In this document: in pieces, positions 26,214-36,343 of the stretch | Layout of the letters: the number at the start of each line of letters is the position of its first letter | Position numbering within the stretch: the stretch's first letter is position 1 | Assembly: GCA_963795935.1 (NCBI GenBank) | Contig: CAWCJO010000038.1 | Location: forward strand, 1 to 64,000 | Source of the DNA: JAICMB01 sp963795935 | GTDB lineage: Bacteria > Acidobacteriota > Terriglobia > Bryobacterales > Bryobacteraceae | Reading direction: 5' to 3' | DNA length: 64,000 nucleotides | The notes under the pieces: generated by a model | What the model was told of the DNA's origin: nothing | Databases searched by the model: none | Seen by the model: the letters and a program-made list of their open reading frames with translations, nothing else | Program-made: the position numbers and the translations under genes

Positions 26214-27533
26214 ATGATACCGGCTGTTGAGCAGAAGCTGGCGATTGACGGCGGCGCTCCGGTGCGCACGGAGCCGCTCCCACTCGAATTCCCCGGAGTC
26301 CACTTCATCGACGAGCGGGAGGTCGAGGCGGTTGGGCGCGTATTGCGTTCGCGATCGCTTTTCCGCTACTACGGCGTCGACCCGCAGTTCGAGGCGGACC
26401 AGTTCGAAGCGGAGTTTCGGGCGTTCACGGGAGCGCGCCACGCGCTTGCGGTCGGCAGCGGCACTGGGGCGCTGCACGTGGCGCTCGCCGCGCTCGGAGT
26501 GGGACCGGGCCAGGAAGTGATCGTCCCCGCGTTCCTCTGGGTGGCCATCGCGGCCGCGGTGGTGAATCTAGGGGCCATTCCCGTGCTCGCCGATATCGAC
26601 GATACGTTCTGCCTCTATCCCGCCGGCGTGGAACGCCGCATCACACGCCACACGAGCGGGATCGTGATGGCTCACATGAGCGGCGCCGCGGGCGACATTC
26701 ACGGCGTACGCGAAATAGCGCGGCTGCACGGCCTGTTCCTGCTCGAGGACTGCGCGCAGTGCGCCGGAGGCACGGTGGGCGGACAGAGCGTGGGTACGTT
26801 CGGCGACGTCGCCACATTCAGTTTTCAGATGAACAAGAACATGACGTCCGGCGAGGGCGGTTGCGTTGTCACGAGCGACGACCGCCTGTTCAAGCGTCTG
26901 TTTGCGTCGCACGATCTCGGCTTCATGCGGGACGAAAACGGGCGCCTCGTCATGGACGATCCCGATCTGCTGCTGTGGGGGCGCGGGTACCGGATGGATG
27001 AGCTCCGCGCCGCCGTCCTGCGGGTGCAACTGTCCAAACTGCCTCGGATTGTCGAGGCGATGCGGCGGAGCAAGCAGCGGATGCGCGCCGCATTGGCGGA
27101 GATGCCGGAAGTGGCCCTGCGGCGGCTGATCGATCCCGCCGGCGACACGTCGTGTTTCCTGCTCACCATGTTCCGCGATGCCGTCACGGCGGTCGCCGCG
27201 CGCGATTCTTTGCGGGCCGAAGGCATTGTCACGCATCCCCAAGGCATCGCCAACATTCTGCTAAAGGACTTCGGACTGCACCCTTACTACAACATCACGA
27301 GCCTGCTGCGGCGCAGCAGCGTGGAACGCGGCGGGTTTCCATGGAGTCATCCCGCCAACAAGGGACTCGGCGGGAGTTACGAGCGCGGAACATGCCCCAT
27401 GGCGGACGACCTGTTCGAACGCACGCTCATTCTCCCGATTCCGTCCTGCCTGACGCAACGGGACGAAGATGACATCATTGCGGCGTATGACAAGGTGACC
27501 TCGGCACTCGCCGAACGGCGGCGAAGGAATTAG
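26214..27533 (+). CDS. DegT/DnrJ/EryC1/StrS-family PLP aminotransferase
   Basis: A 439-residue protein of fold type I. The catalytic lysine is in TFSFQMNKNMTSGEGGCVVT. The conserved GSGTGALHVALAALGVGPGQ, VPAFLWVAIAAAVVNLGAIP and LLEDCAQCAGGTVGGQ are also seen. Such enzymes transfer an amino group to keto-sugars and keto-cyclitols. Paired with the Gfo/Idh/MocA dehydrogenase that starts 2 nt later, it could make or break an amino sugar: one enzyme oxidises a hydroxyl to a ketone, the other aminates it or works in reverse. No signal peptide is present, so it is cytoplasmic, whereas its partner is exported. Confidence 0.87.
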   Translation: MIPAVEQKLAIDGGAPVRTEPLPLEFPGVHFIDEREVEAVGRVLRSRSLFRYYGVDPQFEADQFEAEFRAFTGARHALAVGSGTGALHVALAALGVGPGQEVIVPAFLWVAIAAAVVNLGAIPVLADIDDTFCLYPAGVERRITRHTSGIVMAHMSGAAGDIHGVREIARLHGLFLLEDCAQCAGGTVGGQSVGTFGDVATFSFQMNKNMTSGEGGCVVTSDDRLFKRLFASHDLGFMRDENGRLVMDDPDLLLWGRGYRMDELRAAVLRVQLSKLPRIVEAMRRSKQRMRAALAEMPEVALRRLIDPAGDTSCFLLTMFRDAVTAVAARDSLRAEGIVTHPQGIANILLKDFGLHPYYNITSLLRRSSVERGGFPWSHPANKGLGGSYERGTCPMADDLFERTLILPIPSCLTQRDEDDIIAAYDKVTSALAERRRRN

Positions 27534-27535
27534 AA

Positions 27536-28900
27536 ATGCAAACAGTCGGAAGAAGGCAGTTCGTTTACGGCGCGACGGCGGCCATCGCCACCGCCGGTTT
27601 CCCGATTCTCGGAGCCAATGACCGGGTTTCCCTCGGCGTTGTAGGCCTCGGCGGACGAGGAACGGATCACATCAAGTACTACTCGACATTCCCGGCGGAC
27701 TGCCGGATCGCGGCGATCTGCGATGTAAATCAGGCGGCCCGCGAGCGCGCCGGCGCCTTGGTGCGCAAGCTGGACAACTACGCGCCCACCGAATACACGG
27801 ACATGCGCGCGCTGTTCGATTCCAAAGAGATCGACGCCGTTTCCCTGCCTCTTCCGAATCACTGGCACGCGCTCGCCACGATCTGGGCCTGTCAGGCGGG
27901 CAAGGACGTTTACGTCGAGAAGCCGGCCAGCCACAATCTTTTCGAGTCGGGACAAATGGTCGCGGCGGCGCGCAAATACAAGCGCATGGTGCAGGTCGGT
28001 TCACAGAGCCGCTCTATTACTCACAAGAAACACGCGGTGCAGTTGCTGCGCGATGGCATCATCGGGGAGGTGTATCACGCGCGCGGGCTTTGCTTCCGCC
28101 GCCGCTTTTCGATTGGGCACACGCCGGACGCGCCCGTTCCGGCGGGCCTCGACTGGGACCTCTTTCTCGGCCCCGCGCAGATGAAACCGTACAGCAAAAA
28201 CAAGTTCGCCTATAACTGGCACTGGTTCTGGGACACGGGCAACGGAGACATCGGCAACCAGGGCCCTCATGAATTGGACATCTGCCTGTGGGGCCTGGGC
28301 CGCGGCGGATGGCCTTCAACGGCGGCCTCCACCGGCGGCAAGTACGTCTGGAAGGACGACCAGGAGACAGCCAATACCCAGCAGGCCGCGTTCGAATTCG
28401 ACGGCGCGCAAATTACGTTCGACGTGCGCAACATGCCCACCACGCCCGAGGGTCTGGTCCCGATGCGCAAACGGAGTTTCATCGGGAATATCTTCTTCGG
28501 CGATCTCGGCGTTCTGGTCGTGGACGCCGATGGCTTCCAGGTTTACCGGAGCACGCTGGCCGGGGTCCGCCCCGGACAGGGCGAGCCCGAGGCGAGACGA
28601 GCCGAGACGTACGAGAAAACGATGGACGAGAAAGCGGTGGAAGGAGATGAAGAAGCCACCAAGCCGCACATGAAGAACTTCCTGGACGCGGTGCGCGCGC
28701 GGGATTACCGGAAGCTGAACGCGGACATCGCTATCGGCGCCCGCGCGGCCTCGTTCGTCCATCTGGCCAACATCAGCCTGAGGACAGGCCGCACGCTCCG
28801 GGTTTCGCAAACCACGGGAAAGTTCATCGACGCTGCCGACGCGAATGCGCTCTTCTCGCGGGATTACCGGCCCCCGTATGTGGTCCCGGCAGTGGTCTGA
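27536..28900 (+). CDS. Tat-exported Gfo/Idh/MocA-family oxidoreductase
   Basis: A 454-residue protein. The N-terminus TVGRRQFVYGATAAIATAGF is a Tat signal, so the enzyme should be exported folded with its cofactor. The Rossmann motif reads VSLGVVGLGGRGTDHIKYY, and the family's catalytic lysine is in the EKP motif of KDVYVEKPASHNL. The C-terminal domain includes NWHWFWDTGNGDIGNQGPHE and the His in DIGNQGPHELD. Members oxidise or reduce sugars and cyclitols with a tightly bound NAD(P). Exported members in soil bacteria are linked to 3-keto-glycoside metabolism and glycosidic bond cleavage, which would suit this locus. Confidence 0.87.
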   Translation: MQTVGRRQFVYGATAAIATAGFPILGANDRVSLGVVGLGGRGTDHIKYYSTFPADCRIAAICDVNQAARERAGALVRKLDNYAPTEYTDMRALFDSKEIDAVSLPLPNHWHALATIWACQAGKDVYVEKPASHNLFESGQMVAAARKYKRMVQVGSQSRSITHKKHAVQLLRDGIIGEVYHARGLCFRRRFSIGHTPDAPVPAGLDWDLFLGPAQMKPYSKNKFAYNWHWFWDTGNGDIGNQGPHELDICLWGLGRGGWPSTAASTGGKYVWKDDQETANTQQAAFEFDGAQITFDVRNMPTTPEGLVPMRKRSFIGNIFFGDLGVLVVDADGFQVYRSTLAGVRPGQGEPEARRAETYEKTMDEKAVEGDEEATKPHMKNFLDAVRARDYRKLNADIAIGARAASFVHLANISLRTGRTLRVSQTTGKFIDAADANALFSRDYRPPYVVPAVV

Positions 28901-28903
28901 GAC

Positions 28904-30182
28904 ATGAAGATCGTTGTTTTTTTCCTGTGCATGCTCGCAAGCGCCGCGGCGGAAGAGACAACCCCGCTGCGCGCGGGCGTGGCGCGCGCGGACATCACGC
29001 CCACAGTTTCGATGCCGATGTACGGCTATGAGAACCGCGAATGCGGTCCGTCGAACGGGATCCACGATCCGCTGCACGCCAAAGCGCTGGTGCTCGAAAG
29101 CGGCGGGGGCCGCATCGCGATCGTCACGCTCGATCTCGGCAGCATCGTCTCGGAACACCTCAAGGATGAGGTGAAAACGAAACTGAATATTCCGGTGCTG
29201 CTGCTGTCGGCATCCCACGACCACTCGGCCCCGTCCTTCCTGCCGTTTGGAAGCGCCCCGGTTCGCGGCGGCTCCGGCGCCGCGTATCAAGCCGAACTGG
29301 AGCGGAAGATCTTCGGCGCCGTCGAGCAGGCGTCGAGATCCATGTTCTCCGCAAAGCTCGCCGCTGGACGAGGCTCGATTCAACTCGGCTATAACCGCCT
29401 CATACCCCAAGAGGATGGCCGCTCGCGCGTCGCCTATCGAAATCCGGAGCGCATCCCGTATGGCCCGGTCGATCCGGAATTCATGCTGCTGCGGATCGAC
29501 GATGAGGCCGGACGCACGCGCGCCCTGATCGTACAGTATGCCGTGCACGGGGTTGTGCTCGGGAAAACGAATTGTAAGTTTTCCGCCGACTATCCAGGCG
29601 TGATGCAGGCCGCCGTCGAGCGCGAAATCCCCGGCGCGCAGGTGATGTTCGTCCAGGGCGGCGCGGGCGATATCAACCCGCTTTTTATGGGGCGTACGGG
29701 GGATGAAGCGACCGATTTCGGCATCGCGCAAAAAATGGGGGAGTTGCTGGCGGCGGAGGTTTTAAAAGCGAACCGGAAGACGGCCGGCGGTTGAAGCGGG
29801 TCCGATTCGCTCGCGAAGCGAACTGCTGGAATTCCGGAACCGTTGGGATAAAAACAAGAAGCTCACCGTCGGAATCACAACGGTGCTGATCGGAAAAAAT
29901 ATCGCCATCGCCACCGTGCCCGGCGAGCCTTTTCACAGGTTGCAGAAGATGTGGAAGTCACAGGCCGACGTGGCGTACCCGTTCTTCTTCGGCTACACGT
30001 ATTCAAACGGCGGAACCTGGGCCGGATATATTCCCGATCTGCGCTCGGCCGCGCACGGCGGTTATGGCGCCGATGCATCCACCACGATCGAAGTGGGCGC
30101 AGGCGAGCGCATTATCCAGCAGCATCTGATCGATCTCTATGACCTGCAGGGGATGTGGCGCGATAAGCCCGGACAGCCGTAG
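28904..30182 (+). CDS. Exported neutral/alkaline ceramidase-like protein, one frameshift
   Basis: A signal peptide (MKIVVFFLCMLASAAA) is followed by RAGVARADITPTVSMPMYGY, the start of the neutral/alkaline non-lysosomal ceramidase N-terminal domain. Metal-binding residues are expected in LLLSASHDHSAPSFLPFG, and VMFVQGGAGDINPLFMG is also typical. The frame stops at 29794. A single-base shift near 29790 restores GPIRSRSELLEFRNRWDKNK and then IGKNIAIATVPGEPFHRLQ to TAG 30180-30182, giving about 425 residues. Acidobacterial and planctomycete relatives often sit in carbohydrate loci, so amide or ester hydrolysis of a sugar derivative is as likely as true ceramidase activity. Confidence 0.78.
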
Positions 30183-30184
30183 CG

Positions 30185-31048
30185 ATGAATACCAGCCGAC
30201 GTCGATGTTTTAAGCTGCTCGCCGCGGCTCCGCTGTTTGCATCGACATCGATAGCAGCGCAGGAGCCCGCCCTGTTCCGCCCCGCCATTTGCGCCTATTC
30301 GTTCCGCAATGAGCTGAAGAGCGGGCAGATGACCTATGCCGACGTGATCCGCATGGCTGCCGGCACCGGGGCCGACGGAGTCGATCTCACGGCCTACTGG
30401 CTGCCCGACACGAACGATGAGACGCTGTTCGCTTTGAAAAGGCTGGCATACCGGCTTGCGGTGTCCATTTACTCCGTCGGGATTCGCGCGCGCATGGCGC
30501 AGCCCTCGCCCGAACTGCGGGATGACGCGGTCGCGATGGTGCGCCAATGGCTCGACGTCGCGGAGCGTCTCGGAGCAAGCCAGCTGCGCGTGTTCGGAGG
30601 CGATGTGCCGAGGGGAGCCACGGAGGATCAGGCAGTGGGCTGGGCCGTGGAAACCCTGAAGCGCTGCGCGGAAGAGGCCAGCCGCAAGGGCATCATTCTG
30701 GGCCTCGAAGACGACGGGGGCGTAACCACCACCGCGGAAAGAACCGTGGAGATCGTAAAGAAGGCAGACTCGCCCTGGACCGGCGTGACGCTCGACGTCG
30801 GGAATTTCGTCGACGATGCATACCGGCAGATCGAAGTCTGCGCTCCTTTCGCCAGTAATGTGCATTTCAAGTCGCAAGTCCGGGTGGCCGGGCGGCGCCA
30901 GTCGGCCGACTGGCCGAGAATCCTCCGCATTCTGCGGAAGGCTGGATATCGAGGCTATCTGGCTCTGGAGTACGAATTGGAAGAAAACCCGCGCGTAGCC
31001 GTGCCGCAACTCATCGCCCGCATGCGGGAGCTGATTGGGGCCGCGTAG
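30185..31048 (+). CDS. Tat-exported sugar isomerase/epimerase (xylose isomerase-like TIM barrel)
   Basis: A 287-residue protein that begins 2 nt after the previous stop. MNTSRRRCFKLLAAAPLFAS is a Tat-like signal. The TIM-barrel body contains AGTGADGVDLTAYWLPD, KGIILGLEDDGGVTTTAERT, GVTLDVGNFVDDAY and GYLALEYELEENP; the E, D, H-containing strand (FASNVHFKSQV) and final E match the metal site of AP endonuclease family 2 proteins. It would isomerise or epimerise a sugar at a divalent metal. Export together with the Gfo/Idh/MocA enzyme suggests both act on the same glycan in the periplasm. Confidence 0.85.
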   Translation: MNTSRRRCFKLLAAAPLFASTSIAAQEPALFRPAICAYSFRNELKSGQMTYADVIRMAAGTGADGVDLTAYWLPDTNDETLFALKRLAYRLAVSIYSVGIRARMAQPSPELRDDAVAMVRQWLDVAERLGASQLRVFGGDVPRGATEDQAVGWAVETLKRCAEEASRKGIILGLEDDGGVTTTAERTVEIVKKADSPWTGVTLDVGNFVDDAYRQIEVCAPFASNVHFKSQVRVAGRRQSADWPRILRILRKAGYRGYLALEYELEENPRVAVPQLIARMRELIGAA

Positions 31049-31088
31049 CGCTTTGCTTATCGATTAAGCATTCGCCAGAGGAGGGAAC

Positions 31089-34000
31089 ATGACAAATAAA
31101 CGCCTGTCAGTGATATTGAGAGGGCTTGCCATCGCCGCCATGAGCGCCGTCTTGGCGTACGCCCAGGTCAATGAAAGCAACCTTACCGGCGTGGTTCAGG
31201 ACAGCTCCGGCGCACCCGTCGCGGGCGCATCGATTCAACTAACCAACATTGGCACTGGAGAAAGTTTTACCCAGACATCCGACAAGACCGGGCTTTATCG
31301 TTTCGTATCGCTGAAGTACGGCAACTATCGCCTCGAAGTGGAACGCGCCGGGTTTAAGAAGTTCGTGCGCGAACCTGTCGAGCTCTCTACGGGGCAGACG
31401 ACGACAGTGGACGTCACGCTCACGGTAGGCGAGCAGAGGCAGACCGTGACAGTCAATGCCGAATCTCCGCTGCTGAGAACCGAAACGGGCAGTCTTGGTT
31501 CCACAATTTCGACGAAGATGCTCGATGACCTGCCGGTGATCGGCCGTAACCCGTATGTGTTGCTAAAGCTATCGCCCGGTATCGCATACACGACCGACAC
31601 TCAGAACATCCACGCGTATGACAACCATGGCGCCTCGGAGTTTGACTCCAACGGATCAGCCTCGGTCTCGGAGTTCTTACTCGACGGTATTCCCAACATG
31701 CGCGTCGATATGGCCGGTTTCATCCCATCGCCCGATGCGGTGGACCAGATGCGCGCACAGACCAATGCGTACGACGCCGAGTACGGCCACACTGGCGCCG
31801 CCTTTATCAACGCTTCAACCCGCAGTGGTACAAATCAGATCCACGGAACTGGCTACTGGTACTTTCGCAACGATGCGCTGAACGCCAATGACTTCTTCAA
31901 TAACCTCAACGGCGTTTCAAAGGGAGCATTCAGCAACAACACCTATGGCGGGTCTGTGGCGGGTCCGGTGCGGATTCCGAAAGTCTACAACGGAAAGAAT
32001 CGCACGTTTTATTTCTTCAATTTTGAGGGCCTCCGTCTTCGCGAGACCGACGAGGCGCGCGCCATCGTTCCCACCACGCTCGAGCGGATGGGCGACTTCT
32101 CGCAGACAACCGACGTAAAGGGCAGGCCGTACACCATATATGACCCGGCGACCACGCGTCCGAGCGGCTCCGGATATATCCGCGATCCATTTCCGGGCAA
32201 CATCATTCCGGGCAGCCGGATGGACCCGGTGGCAATCAAAGCGTTGGCCTATTATCCCCTGCCCAACCTGGCGCGTACGTCGACTTCGCAGCAGAACTTT
32301 CAAACCCCGCAGCTCAACGGGACGAATTGGACGAGCCTCCTGGGCCGGGCCGACTATAGCGTGACCGATATGCAAAAACTGTTTGTCCGTTACGGCTGGA
32401 ACACTCGCTTCGACCCCAGCACACCGGCCTACGGCGCGGCTTGCTGCACTGCCGCCGGCAATACCAACGGCACCGATGAATTCCGGCGCGGCAACATAAC
32501 CGGCGGCGTCGGCTATACGTGGATCGTGAGCCCGCGCACCGTGGTCGACTTTCGTATGGGGGTCACACGCTACTTCGACGGCGACTATATCTTCGGAGAT
32601 AACTTCAATATCGCGCAGCTTGGTTTTGCGCCTTCGTTCGTCAATAGCGTGACGCACCTGGAGTTCCCGCGTTTCGTCATGAACGACGATCTTGATTCCC
32701 TCGGAGCGAATTCGGAACCCGACCGAACGAAGATTGTCCAGTACAATCCGAGCATAAATATCCACAGCGACATCGGACGGCACGCCATAAAGTATGGGTT
32801 CGAGTATCAGGTCGCACAGGAAAACTTAATCAACCCACTTCGCTCTACGGGCAAATTTACATTCGACCGTACCTTCACCCAAGGACCCGACCCGACCAAG
32901 AGCGCAACCAACGACGGGGATGACCTTGCTTCGTTCCTCCTTGGAGACGTCACGAGCGGCTACGCGAATATCGCCGCGGACCCGGCGCTCGAAAACAAAT
33001 ATTACGATGGCTACGTCCAGGACGACTGGAAGGTCACGGGCCGCTTGACACTGAACCTGGGACTCCGTCTGGAACATGAAACCGCGGTTACCGACCGCTT
33101 CAACCGCCTCAACGCCGGGTTTGACCCCTCGGCCGCTAATCCGTTAGCGGCGCAAGCAGAGGCAAACTATGCAGCGAACCCCATTCCGCAACTGGCCTCG
33201 CTGAATGTTCAAGGCGGTATGCAGTTTGTGGGCGCCAATGGAGCCCCGCGAGGCGCGTTCAACACGTCGAACCTGATGTGGGCGCCGCGATTCGGGTACG
33301 CGCTGCGGCTGACTAACTTCATGGTGTGGCGGGGCGGCTTCGGGCTGTTCTACATTCCCAACAACCTGTCGAATTATGCAATGGACGGGTTCAGCACGCA
33401 AACCAATATGGTCACCTCGCTGGACGGTAATCTCACTCCTTATAACACATTATCCAATCCCTTCCCGAGTGGTCTCACCCCGCCGCAGGGCGCAGCGGGA
33501 GGATTGCTGACCGATATTGGACACTCGATGACGGAAGGCGTCATTGCGTCCGGCGGCGCGGCGCCTGACTTTAAGAACGGCATGAGCGAGCAGTTCTCGA
33601 CCGGCTTCCAGTTTTTGCTGCCGGCGCACGTTTCCATGGAAGCCTCTTACGTTGGGAATGTTTCGCAGCGGCTCACCATAACGCGCAACATCGACCAGTA
33701 CCCGAATCAGTATCTGGCGCTGCGTACGGGCCTAAATGCGCAAGTTCCAAATCCCTTCTACGGCGTCATCGCAGATCCGACAAGTTCCCTCAGCAAGAGC
33801 ACGATCACGGTTGCGCAACTGCTGTCGCCCTACCCACAATACACCGGTATTACGCAGTCGTTACTGCCGTACGGGCGGTCGAATTATAACTCGCTGCAGG
33901 TTGAGGTGAAGAAGCGCATGGAAAAAGGATTAACCTTCGGCGGCGCATATACCTTCTCGAAATATATGCAAGCCGTTTCGTATTTGAACGCCAACGACGC

Positions 34001-34535
34001 CGCGCCGGCGCACGTTGTTTCCAGCGCCGATCACCCTCACCTGGTCTCGTTGTACGGCACATACGAACTGCCGTTCGGTCCCGGCAAGCCTTTTTTGTCT
34101 ACTGGCAATCCGGTACTGAAGCAGATCGTAGGAGGATGGCAGGCGGGTTGGATCGGTACTATCGAGTCGGGGTCGCCGCTGTCTTTTTCAGGCGCCGAAC
34201 GGGCCTATAAGTCAAATGCCAACCCGGGCACAATCGCCGAGTGGTTCGATATAGATCAGTTCGTAGTACACCAAGCATACACGCTGACGCAACTCTCGCC
34301 GCAAGTGGCGGATTTGCTCTCCCCCGGGATCGTGGATTGGGATCTTACCGCGATGAAAGCCTTCTTCATCAAAGAAGGCCTCAAACTCACGTTCAAGACT
34401 GAGTTTTACAACGCGTTCAACCACCCGCAATTCTCTGCGCCCAACACGACGGTCACTAGCTCAAATTTCGGGCGCATCACGAGCACGGCCAGTATACCGC
34501 GTCAGATCCAGTTGAGTCTGCGTTTCGCGTTCTGA
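31089..34535 (+). CDS. TonB-dependent receptor with carboxypeptidase-regulatory-like domain
   Basis: A 1148-residue outer-membrane protein with a strong ribosome binding site (GAGGAGGG, 5 nt before ATG). Signal peptide to about residue 26, then a carboxypeptidase-regulatory-like beta-sandwich (LTGVVQDSSGAPVAGASIQL). A plug domain follows (TISTKMLDDLPVIGRNPYVL) and then a long beta-barrel ending in QIQLSLRFAF with terminal Phe, typical for BamA-dependent insertion. This Oar-like type is strongly expanded in Acidobacteriota and takes up large organic substrates with energy from TonB. Its place after exported sugar enzymes and before a pectinase-like gene suggests uptake of an oligosaccharide. 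No separate SusD-like partner is present. The reading frame is intact. Confidence 0.92.
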   Translation: MTNKRLSVILRGLAIAAMSAVLAYAQVNESNLTGVVQDSSGAPVAGASIQLTNIGTGESFTQTSDKTGLYRFVSLKYGNYRLEVERAGFKKFVREPVELSTGQTTTVDVTLTVGEQRQTVTVNAESPLLRTETGSLGSTISTKMLDDLPVIGRNPYVLLKLSPGIAYTTDTQNIHAYDNHGASEFDSNGSASVSEFLLDGIPNMRVDMAGFIPSPDAVDQMRAQTNAYDAEYGHTGAAFINASTRSGTNQIHGTGYWYFRNDALNANDFFNNLNGVSKGAFSNNTYGGSVAGPVRIPKVYNGKNRTFYFFNFEGLRLRETDEARAIVPTTLERMGDFSQTTDVKGRPYTIYDPATTRPSGSGYIRDPFPGNIIPGSRMDPVAIKALAYYPLPNLARTSTSQQNFQTPQLNGTNWTSLLGRADYSVTDMQKLFVRYGWNTRFDPSTPAYGAACCTAAGNTNGTDEFRRGNITGGVGYTWIVSPRTVVDFRMGVTRYFDGDYIFGDNFNIAQLGFAPSFVNSVTHLEFPRFVMNDDLDSLGANSEPDRTKIVQYNPSINIHSDIGRHAIKYGFEYQVAQENLINPLRSTGKFTFDRTFTQGPDPTKSATNDGDDLASFLLGDVTSGYANIAADPALENKYYDGYVQDDWKVTGRLTLNLGLRLEHETAVTDRFNRLNAGFDPSAANPLAAQAEANYAANPIPQLASLNVQGGMQFVGANGAPRGAFNTSNLMWAPRFGYALRLTNFMVWRGGFGLFYIPNNLSNYAMDGFSTQTNMVTSLDGNLTPYNTLSNPFPSGLTPPQGAAGGLLTDIGHSMTEGVIASGGAAPDFKNGMSEQFSTGFQFLLPAHVSMEASYVGNVSQRLTITRNIDQYPNQYLALRTGLNAQVPNPFYGVIADPTSSLSKSTITVAQLLSPYPQYTGITQSLLPYGRSNYNSLQVEVKKRMEKGLTFGGAYTFSKYMQAVSYLNANDAAPAHVVSSADHPHLVSLYGTYELPFGPGKPFLSTGNPVLKQIVGGWQAGWIGTIESGSPLSFSGAERAYKSNANPGTIAEWFDIDQFVVHQAYTLTQLSPQVADLLSPGIVDWDLTAMKAFFIKEGLKLTFKTEFYNAFNHPQFSAPNTTVTSSNFGRITSTASIPRQIQLSLRFAF

Positions 34536-34548
34536 ACCATAACCAGTT

Positions 34549-34581
34549 GGCTGGCCGTGCGTATATCGCCAACGGCCAGCC
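34549..34581 (+). terminator. Strong hairpin after the TonB receptor gene
   Basis: GGCTGGCCGT (34549-34558), 13-nt loop, ACGGCCAGCC (34572-34581): a perfect 10-bp stem starting 13 nt after the stop codon. Only three T follow, so it may terminate weakly or protect the mRNA 3' end and lower expression of the pectinase gene. Confidence 0.55.
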
Positions 34582-34598
34582 GTTTAACATCGGGCTAT

Positions 34599-36196
34599 AT
34601 GACGATCGTCCGCAACTCTATTCTTGCCGGCTTAACCGCGTGCCTGTGGCTGGGGGCGCAGACGCCGCCGGTTGTGTTCGATGTCACGGCGCAGGGAGCC
34701 AAAGGCGACGGGAAAACGCTTGACACCGCGGCCATTCAGAAAGCCATTGACTCCTGTCACAAAAGCGGCGGCGGAGTTGTGTACTTCCCCAATGGCAACT
34801 TCCTCAGCGGGACCATCGAGCTGAAGAGCAACGTCATCTTTCGTTTGTCGCCCGGCGCGACGCTGTGGGGCAGCCGCAACATGGAGGATTACGCGCAGCC
34901 CCATCTCATCTATGCCCGCGGCGCGGAGAACATTGCCATCGACGGCGGCGGCGCGATCGACGGCAATGGCGATGCCTTTTGGAATGCCGATTTCAGACCG
35001 AAGCGCAGGCGGCCGAGTCCGGAAATCGAATTGGTCGAATGTAAGGATGTGCGCATCGAGAATATCCGGATTCGCAACACGCCGGGCTGGGGAATTCATC
35101 CGCTTCTTTGCGATCGCGTCGTGATCCGCGGTATTTCCATGATCACCGATTACCGCGGCCCCAACACCGACGGCATCGATCCGGACTCGACCCGTAATTT
35201 GTTCATCTCCGATACCTATATTGAGACCGGCGACGACGCCATCGTACTGAAGACGACGGGACGGCTCGGACAGCCCGCGCCGCCCACCGAAAACGTCACG
35301 GTTACCAACTCCGTGCTGATGAGCGACGACGCCGCGCTCAAACTCGGCACGGAAAGTTACGGCGATTTTCGTCATATCCGGGTCTCCAATTGCGTGATCC
35401 GCAAGAGCGCCGAAGGCGTGGCGATTTATGGCAAAGACGGCGGAACGTTCGAGGACGTGAATTTCTCGGGGCTGTCGATCGAAACCTCTTCCATCGACAA
35501 GCGGCGGACCTATCCGATTTATATCGATCTGGACCGGCGCACCCGGAATCGCGGCAAAGCCGGATTCGCGATATTACGTTCAGCGACATCGCAATTGACA
35601 CCAAGGGCCGCGTCCTCGCGACAGGGATGGCGGAGCAAGCTTTGGAAAACCTGACCTTCCGCAATCTATTTATTCGCATAACTGGATTCGAGTCGTTGGA
35701 GCGGGCCTCGCAGCCTCGCGGATCGGCTAATGTGAGCCCTGTAGCGCGAAGAGTCAATTACGCCCCAACGCCCTCGGCATTCGTTGTGGCGAACGCGAAC
35801 GGTGTCACGCTCGACGGCGTTCGGCTACGTTGGGACGCGGGCGGCGAAATCCCGGAGCGGCATGCGCTGTACTTTTCCGGCGTGCGGCAACTCATGATTC
35901 GTGGGTTTCAGGGCCGTGCGGCAGTGGCGAATGGCAACCTGGCTGCCATCGGTCTGCTTAAAACCAGCGACGTATTCATCGCGGACAGTCGGCCGGATGC
36001 GGGGACCGGCGTATTCGTGGGTGGAAGCGCGACGGCGCCGGCCGGCATACATTCTCAGCGGGAACGACCTCAGGCATGCCGGAAAAGAGATCGTTGAGGG
36101 CGCAGTGTACGTTCCCGCGCCGTGATCAAGTCGGGGCCTGTTTATTCGACGGGTGACGCGGTGGATGATGTGTTTGCGCGGCCAACTCCCGCTTGA
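34599..36196 (+). CDS. GH28 polygalacturonase-like exported enzyme, about three frameshifts
   Basis: ATG 34599 is favoured over GTG 34557, since the latter lies in the hairpin. Signal peptide ILAGLTACLWLGAQT, then a right-handed beta-helix. The start VFDVTAQGAKGDGKTLDTAA is typical. GH28 acids are visible in GPNTDGIDPDSTRN and IETGDDAIVLKTTGR; the usual GHG and RIK motifs are replaced by ESYGDFRHIRVSN, so the enzyme may be a distant GH28. Shifts near 35562, 36045 and 36124 lead through RDITFSDIAIDTKGRVLAT, ILSGNDLRHAGKEIVEGAVY and finally IKSGPVYSTGDAVDD to TGA 36194-36196. The last step is less sure. It would cut galacturonan or a related uronic-acid polymer outside the cytoplasm. Confidence 0.75.
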
Positions 36197-36343
36197 ATAG
36201 GCATCCGGCGGAACAACATTGAAGCACTCGATGGAGCGGGGATGTCCAACGGCAACCCGCGTGCGGGGCTTAATTAGCTCTCGCTGCGGCACGGGAACCG
36301 GCCGCGGTAGCTCTGCGCTGAGCTCTCGCGGCCGCGCCCCTTT

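Noticed and set aside
28316..29731. 471-residue minus-strand frame
   Set aside because: Antisense shadow of the Gfo/Idh/MocA and ceramidase-like genes; its composition (His/Arg-rich) is typical of GC-rich shadow frames.
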